From positions 4,774,001 to 4,838,000 of the forward strand of contig NZ_CP036537.1 in NCBI RefSeq assembly GCF_021184025.1: DNA of 64,000 nucleotides, in the 5' to 3' direction. The notes beneath the pieces were generated by a model that was given only the letters and a program-made list of their open reading frames with translations, had not been told where the DNA came from and made no database searches. The translations under genes and the position numbers were made by a program. The first letter of the stretch is position 1; each line of letters opens with the position of its first letter. Source of the DNA: Rhodopseudomonas boonkerdii (GTDB lineage: Bacteria > Pseudomonadota > Alphaproteobacteria > Rhizobiales > Xanthobacteraceae). Below are positions 60,067-64,000 of this stretch, in pieces.

Positions 60067-60699
60067 TTGAGTTACGCGGTCAAAGAGATTTTCCTGACGC
60101 TGCAGGGCGAAGGCGCCCATGCGGGACGCGCCTCCGTGTTCTGCCGCTTTGCGGGCTGCAATCTCTGGACCGGCCGGGAACAGGACCGCGCCACCGCGGT
60201 CTGCCAGTTTTGCGACACCGATTTCGTCGGCATGGACGGCACGCTGGGCGGCCGCTACGCCACCGCGGCGGCTCTGGCGGACACCATTGCCGCGCAGTGG
60301 GTGGGGCCGGGCGACAACCGCTATGTGGTGCTGACCGGCGGCGAACCTTTGCTGCAGGTCGACGACGAACTGGTCACCGCGCTGCATGGGCGTGGTTTTG
60401 AGATCGGCGTCGAGACCAACGGCACCGTGGCGCCACCAGCCGGCATCGACTGGATGTGCGTCTCGCCGAAAGCCGGCGCCGATCTCGTCATCCGTGCCGG
60501 CCATGAACTGAAGCTGGTCTATCCGCAGCCTGCGGCGATGCCGGAGCGGTTCGAGGCGCTCGCCTTCGAACGTTTCTCGCTGCAGCCGATGGACGGCGCG
60601 GATGCAATCAGCAATACCGCGCAGGCGGTGGACTATTGTTTGCGCCACCCGCAATGGCGGCTGAGCGTGCAGACGCACAAGACCCTCGGGATCAGGTAG
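60067..60699 (+). CDS. queE: 7-carboxy-7-deazaguanine synthase
   Basis: QueE is a radical SAM enzyme that rearranges 6-carboxytetrahydropterin to 7-carboxy-7-deazaguanine on the way to queuosine. The 210-residue protein starts with SYAVKEIFLTLQGEGAHAGRASVF; the three cluster cysteines lie at 31, 46 and 49 (CNLW...CQFC, an expanded CX14CX2C). VLTGGEPLLQ and the C-terminal LQPMDGAD are typical. The start is TTG at 60067 with AGAGCG upstream. The queD gene follows 15 bases downstream, so the two form an operon. Confidence 0.95.
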   Translation: MSYAVKEIFLTLQGEGAHAGRASVFCRFAGCNLWTGREQDRATAVCQFCDTDFVGMDGTLGGRYATAAALADTIAAQWVGPGDNRYVVLTGGEPLLQVDDELVTALHGRGFEIGVETNGTVAPPAGIDWMCVSPKAGADLVIRAGHELKLVYPQPAAMPERFEALAFERFSLQPMDGADAISNTAQAVDYCLRHPQWRLSVQTHKTLGIR

Positions 60700-60714
60700 T
60701 TCGGGTATTCGACA

Positions 60715-61080
60715 ATGTGGGAACTGACGAAATCGTTTCGCTTCGAGGCCGCGCATGCGCTGTCGCATACGACGCTGGGCGAGATCAGCCAGGAGATCCA
60801 CGGTCACTCCTTCCGCGCCGAGATCACCATTCGCGGCGAGCCCGATCCGGTCACCGGCATGGTGATGGATCTCGGCCTGCTCGACCGCAGCCTCGACGAT
60901 CTTCGCCAGACGCTGGATCACAAGTTCCTGAACAAGATCGAGGCGATCGGCATTCCGACGCTGGAAAACCTGTCGCGCTTCATCTGGGAGCGCATCGCCG
61001 ACAAGGGACCGGTGGTCCGCGTCGGCGTATTCCGCGACAGCTGCAACGAGAGCTGCGTGTATTTCGGACCGAAGAAATAG
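60715..61080 (+). CDS. queD: 6-pyruvoyl/6-carboxytetrahydropterin synthase family protein
   Basis: The 121-residue QueD-type protein has the zinc ligands His14, His29 and His31 (FEAAH, IHGHSF) and the catalytic Asp-His pair at 68-69 (LDHKFLN). At the position of E. coli QueD Cys27 there is Ser25 (GEISQEIHGH), and the conserved Glu in the ET-C motif is Asp108 (VFRDSCNESCVYFG). The reaction is normally conversion of dihydroneopterin triphosphate. The gene starts 15 bases after queE and has no other Que genes nearby. It is functional by context but a chemically unusual copy. Confidence 0.92.
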   Translation: MWELTKSFRFEAAHALSHTTLGEISQEIHGHSFRAEITIRGEPDPVTGMVMDLGLLDRSLDDLRQTLDHKFLNKIEAIGIPTLENLSRFIWERIADKGPVVRVGVFRDSCNESCVYFGPKK

Positions 61081-61089
61081 CGCTAGACC

Positions 61090-61123
61090 GTAAGGCGGAT
61101 GACGCTTCGCTCATCCGCCCTAC
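61090..61123. terminator. Hairpin between convergent queD and thioesterase genes
   Basis: GTA a GGCGGATGA at 61090-61102 pairs with TCATCCGCC c TAC at 61111-61123 around CGCTTCGC. It begins 10 bases after the queD stop and ends 10 bases before the thioesterase stop. It belongs to the same hairpin type as 8229-8272. Confidence 0.65.
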
Positions 61124-61132
61124 ATCACAGCC

Positions 61133-61582
61133 TTATTCCTTCGCCGTGATCATGCAGGTTGCGGTGGCATGGGCGCAGAGCTTGCCATCCTTGTCGGTCA
61201 GCACGCCTTCCGTCGCGGCCATCCTGCGCCCCATGTGAATGATCCTGCCTTCGGCGCGGATCGGCCCCGATGCCGATGTCATGGCGCGGATATAGGTCAC
61301 CTTGAGATCCATCGTCGCATAAAGTGTGCCGGCCGGCAGGACGGTTTGCACCGCCAGCGCGATGGCGCCATCCAGCATGGTCGCGGCATATCCGCCATGC
61401 ACGGTGCCGAGCGGATTGTAGTGGTCCTCGTTGGGAGACGCGACCAGCACCACTTTGCCCGGCTCCGCCGACTCGCCCTTGATGCCCAGGGTGCGTCCGA
61501 TGCCGCGTGCGAAGCCGCCGGCAGCGAATGCCTGCTGTACAAGCCTGAGGCCGCTCCCCGCGTCGCCGGTCTCCATGGTCAT
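61133..61582 (-). CDS. PaaI-family hotdog thioesterase
   Basis: The 149-residue protein has the thioesterase motif KVVLVASPNEDHYNPLGTVHGGYAATMLDGAIALAVQTVLPAGTLYATMDLKVTYIRAMTS with HGGxAATLxD, the active-site pattern of PaaI-type acyl-CoA thioesterases. ATG 61582 has GGAGGCGAAC upstream; an earlier TTG frame would begin inside the operator dyad. Directly upstream are a large perfect dyad and then a MarR-family gene on the same strand, probably its regulator. Confidence 0.9.
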   Translation of the reverse strand: MTMETGDAGSGLRLVQQAFAAGGFARGIGRTLGIKGESAEPGKVVLVASPNEDHYNPLGTVHGGYAATMLDGAIALAVQTVLPAGTLYATMDLKVTYIRAMTSASGPIRAEGRIIHMGRRMAATEGVLTDKDGKLCAHATATCMITAKE

Positions 61583-61593
61583 GTTCGCCTCCG

Positions 61594-61658
61594 CCACTCT
61601 CAAATGTCCGTTTGAGAGTGGAATGGCAGAGCGGCCCCATCAAGTCAACATTATTGAC
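61594..61658. promoter_or_regulatory. Two dyads between the thioesterase and marR-type genes
   Basis: CCACTCTCAAA and TTTGAGAGTGG (61594-61604, 61611-61621) form a perfect 11-bp-arm palindrome with a 6-base centre, just before the thioesterase ribosome site. A second dyad GTCAA catta TTGAC occupies 61644-61658. Either may be bound by the adjacent MarR regulator; the first is exceptionally symmetric. It could also act as a hairpin in the transcript. Confidence 0.55.
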
Positions 61659-61681
61659 CTCATACCGGGATGGTGGCGAGG

Positions 61682-62161
61682 CTAGTCGCGCGCAGCTTCT
61701 GCCATGACGGCCGACCACGCGGCCTCACTGCCCGCCCCCGCTTTCCTGAAGGCGCGCGCCATGACCTTGCGCTCATGGCCGGACGCGATGCGCTCGATGG
61801 CGCGGCCGGCCGGTGTCAGTTCGAGCAGCTTGAAGCGATGTCGCGCCGGATCGCGCTTCACGGCCACATAACCCTCGTCGAGCAAATGCTTCATCGGGCG
61901 ATGCAGCGCCTGTTTCGAGATTTGCAGGATCGCCAGCAGATCCGACATCGTGATGCCATCGCTGCGCAGCACCGTATAGAGAATGCGATGATGCACCCGC
62001 GACAGGCCGACCGTCGCCAGATAATCATCCGCCGCGCGCGTCATGCCGCGCCAGCCGAAATACATCAGCGCCAGCGCGTCATCGAGCGGATCGAGCTTCT
62101 TGAGGGTGATATCGTGAACTTGCAGGCGGGCGGCGCCCGGCTTGGCGACAGATCGGCTCAT
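61682..62161 (-). CDS. MarR-family transcriptional regulator
   Basis: The 159-residue protein has the MarR winged helix: LATVGLSRVHHRILYTVLRSDGITMSDLLAILQISKQALHRPMKHLLDEGYVAVKRDPARHRFKLLELTPAGRAIERI, with the wing DPARHRFK. It is next to a thioesterase gene on the same strand with two dyads in the 99-base gap. The start at ATG 62161 lacks a strong ribosome site. The ligand may be an acyl or phenolic compound. Confidence 0.9.
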   Translation of the reverse strand: MSRSVAKPGAARLQVHDITLKKLDPLDDALALMYFGWRGMTRAADDYLATVGLSRVHHRILYTVLRSDGITMSDLLAILQISKQALHRPMKHLLDEGYVAVKRDPARHRFKLLELTPAGRAIERIASGHERKVMARAFRKAGAGSEAAWSAVMAEAARD

Positions 62162-62388
62162 GAATCGCTCATAACAGGAAGGCAGGATACCCGACTGTAG
62201 CCCGGACGATGCGCAGCGTCATCCCGGCGACGTCATCGTCGCTTCTGGCCGGTGGTGTCCACCTGATGCTCTCAGAACGATGCGATGGCGACGTCTCACC
62301 ACAAAGTAACCACATGACGCGTCATAGTCGCATACTCTGTACGCGGCGCTTTGCGTTGACATCATCATGGGGGCGACATGGAGTGGCA

Positions 62389-63528
62389 ATGAGGTTGCTG
62401 ACATTCCTGCCGTTGCGCGTGCTCGGCGCGCTGGTTTCTCTGATTTTGACCGATCTGTCGCCCGCGGCGGCGGACAACGCCGTCGACGAACAGATCCAAC
62501 GCATCGTCAGTACCGAGCTTGCGTCCAAGGTCGGCGATCACGGCGGGCTTGCCGTGGCCGTACATGCAGCCGGGCAAACGCAGATCTTCACCTATGGCTT
62601 TGCCGACCAGGCAACACAGCGGCAGATCACGTCCGACACGCTGTTCAATCTCGCCTCGGTGCGCAAACTGTTCGAGGCGACACTGGTGTCGCTTGGATCG
62701 ATCCGCGGCGAATTCAGCCTCGACGATCCCGCGAGCAAATACGTGCCCGAACTGACCGGCGATTACGTGAAGCGCATCACCATCGGCCAACTCGCCACCC
62801 ATACGTCGGGCCTGCTGTTGCCGACCGACCATCCGCCGTGGCCGACCGACTCCTACTCGCTGCCGCACTTCTTCGCGGCCCTGAACGGCTGGGTGCCGAA
62901 GGCCGGCGAGGAACCGGGCAAGCAGCGCGTCTATACCCATGCCGGCTATGTGCTGCTGCAGCTCGTGCTGGAGCGTCGTTATGGCCACCCAATCGACGCG
63001 CTGGTTTCCGAACGCATCCTGCAGCCGCTCGGCATGACGGAGACGTTCCTGCCCGCACGCGGTCCGGACCATCAGGCCGTGCTGCCGCCTGAGATTCTGG
63101 CGCGCGTCGTTCAGGGCTATGACGATGACGGCACGGCCATCGGCCGACCCGGCACCCAGCAGGGCTATTACGACTTCCCCGGCACCGGACAGATGTTCTC
63201 TTCGCCGAAAGATCTGGGCATCTTCCTTGCCGCCAGCCTCGATGACACCGTCGTCGACCCGCAACTGCGGCAGGCGTTGAAAATGACCCAGCGCGAGATG
63301 TTTCGCGTCAGCGATGAGTTCGGCCAGGCTGTCGCCTGGGAGAATGTACGCAGGAACGGCATCGAGGTGGTGGACAAGCCCGGCGGGCTGAACAATGCCA
63401 CAGCCTATGTCGGCCTGGCGCCACGGCAACGCATGGGAATCGTCGTCCTCGCCAATCGCGGCGAATTCCCGTACGAGATCGCGCGCTATCGGGTACTGCC
63501 GGAGCTGGCGCGCTTGCGCGGGCAATAG
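62389..63528 (+). CDS. Class C beta-lactamase-like serine hydrolase
   Basis: The 379-residue exported enzyme has a signal peptide (FLPLRVLGALVSLILTDLSPAAA). The SxxK motif is Ser90-Val-Arg-Lys93 (FNLASVRKLFE). At the second motif YTH occurs in RVYTHAGYVLLQLVLE in place of the usual YSN/YxN, and KPGG near the end replaces KTG. GQLATHTSGLLLPTDHPPWP is also typical. It could be an AmpC-like lactamase, an esterase or a D-aminopeptidase. ATG 62389 with GGAGTGGCA upstream starts the signal peptide. Confidence 0.9.
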   Translation: MRLLTFLPLRVLGALVSLILTDLSPAAADNAVDEQIQRIVSTELASKVGDHGGLAVAVHAAGQTQIFTYGFADQATQRQITSDTLFNLASVRKLFEATLVSLGSIRGEFSLDDPASKYVPELTGDYVKRITIGQLATHTSGLLLPTDHPPWPTDSYSLPHFFAALNGWVPKAGEEPGKQRVYTHAGYVLLQLVLERRYGHPIDALVSERILQPLGMTETFLPARGPDHQAVLPPEILARVVQGYDDDGTAIGRPGTQQGYYDFPGTGQMFSSPKDLGIFLAASLDDTVVDPQLRQALKMTQREMFRVSDEFGQAVAWENVRRNGIEVVDKPGGLNNATAYVGLAPRQRMGIVVLANRGEFPYEIARYRVLPELARLRGQ

Positions 63529-63570
63529 CCGCCACTGGCATTCGAACGCGCATGATGCTTGGATGCCATC

Positions 63571-64000
63571 ATGCGCATCCTGCTGATCAATCCCAACACC
63601 ACCGAAAGCGTCACCGCGCTGGTCGCACAACACGTGACGTCCGTTGCCGGCCATGACGCGACCTTCGTTCCCGTCACCGGCCGGTTCGGCGCGCGCTACA
63701 TTTCCACGCGTGCGTCGAGCGCGATTGCCGCGCATGCCGCGCTCGATGCCTATGCGACGCACGGCGCGGGATGCGATGCCGTCTATCTCGCCTGTTTCGG
63801 CGATCCCGGCCTGATGGCGTTGCGCGAAGTTGCTGGTGTCCCTGTCGTGGGCATGGCCGAAGCGTCCTGCATCGCAGCGGCAAAGCGCGGCCGTTTCGCC
63901 ATCGTCACCGGCGGCACGCTGTGGAAGCCGATGCTGACGGAGTTCGTCGCCAGTATCGGACTTGCCGACAAGCTCACCGGCGTGCGTACCATCGCGCCCA
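63571..64000 (+). CDS. Asp/Glu/hydantoin racemase, C-terminus cut by window edge
   Basis: At least 143 residues are present. The start MRILLINPNTTESVTALVAQ is the racemase signature (INPNT). It is followed by ATFVPVTGRFGARYISTRASSAIAAHAALDAYA, AVYLACFGDPGLMALREVAGVPVVGMAEASCIAA with the first catalytic Cys in ACFGDPG, and RFAIVTGGTLWKPML. The second Cys would be beyond the edge. These enzymes interconvert D- and L-forms of amino acids or hydantoins. It starts 42 bases after the hydrolase gene and may be co-transcribed. Confidence 0.9.
   Translation, partial: MRILLINPNTTESVTALVAQHVTSVAGHDATFVPVTGRFGARYISTRASSAIAAHAALDAYATHGAGCDAVYLACFGDPGLMALREVAGVPVVGMAEASCIAAAKRGRFAIVTGGTLWKPMLTEFVASIGLADKLTGVRTIAP

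Overview
The window looks like chromosomal DNA from an alphaproteobacterium of the Bradyrhizobium/Rhodopseudomonas/Afipia/Tardiphaga group (Nitrobacteraceae). This rests on the GC-rich coding style, the split three-gene proton-translocating transhydrogenase preceded by a 50-residue aa3-oxidase subunit IV, GapR (DUF2312), the DUF1036-pyruvate kinase pair, and several families of short palindromic intergenic repeats that I associate with these genomes. There is no rRNA, tRNA, CRISPR array, phage, integrase or transposase that I can see. The genus is an inference.

Layout. 0-3.5 kb: leftward operon coxIV-like / pntAA-pntAB-pntB / alpha-beta hydrolase (cut by the window edge). 3.6-4.3 kb: Doc toxin with AbrB-type antitoxin, with a readable promoter/operator. 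4.3-10 kb: oligoendopeptidase F, an XRE regulator with a small partner, a small membrane protein, TerC behind a structured leader, and a sigma-54 activator. 10-16 kb: envelope genes (YcbB-type L,D-transpeptidase, DUF882/M15 protein), a GST and gapR. 16-24.5 kb: DUF1036-pyk, OsmC, DUF3108, DUF3750, a large MscS channel, a TPR protein and rpmJ. 24.6-33.3 kb: Bug solute-binding protein with two MaoC-type proteins under an IclR regulator, then an amidohydrolase, O-antigen ligase, family 25 glycosyltransferase, YbaK-type deacylase and a FadR-type GntR regulator. 33.7-37 kb: TRAP transporter dctM-dctQ-dctP, interrupted by repeats and apparently sharing an operator with the GntR regulator. 37-42 kb: DUF2478 plus a ModE-like protein, WrbA divergent from a LysR regulator, and an orphan sulfonate-type binding protein. 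41.3-46.6 kb: siderophore-uptake locus (RhtX/FptX-like MFS, STAS-like protein, TonB receptor, AraC regulator). 46.6-50.2 kb: four-gene MarR-FUSC-DUF1656-HlyD aromatic-acid-type efflux operon with every junction overlapping. 50.3-54.3 kb: secreted unknown, MFS transporter, SleB-type cell-wall hydrolase. 54.3-55.2 kb: gene-free, hairpin-rich segment with a near-consensus leftward promoter, a candidate noncoding RNA. 55.2-64 kb: glpK, FAD oxidoreductase, SDR, cysteine-cluster protein, queE-queD, PaaI-type thioesterase with MarR regulator, class-C beta-lactamase-like hydrolase and a truncated hydantoin/Asp-Glu racemase.

What ties it together: most units are small operons with their own local regulator, and many carry clear dyad operators. 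Best supported are a 19-bp site (one mismatch) shared by the gntR start region and the dctP upstream region, the IclR palindrome plus third half-site, the LysR dyad, and an 11-bp-arm dyad before the thioesterase. Repeat families recur: two copies of a 340-370 bp element with terminal inverted repeats whose interior is inverted between copies, four copies of a CCCGGGAC-ended 130-150 bp element, three copies of a TGTCATC-ended element, and several simpler hairpins. The likeliest undescribed items are the candidate RNA at 54.7-55.1 kb, the invertible-looking repeat, the terC leader, and a QueD that lacks the usual catalytic cysteine.
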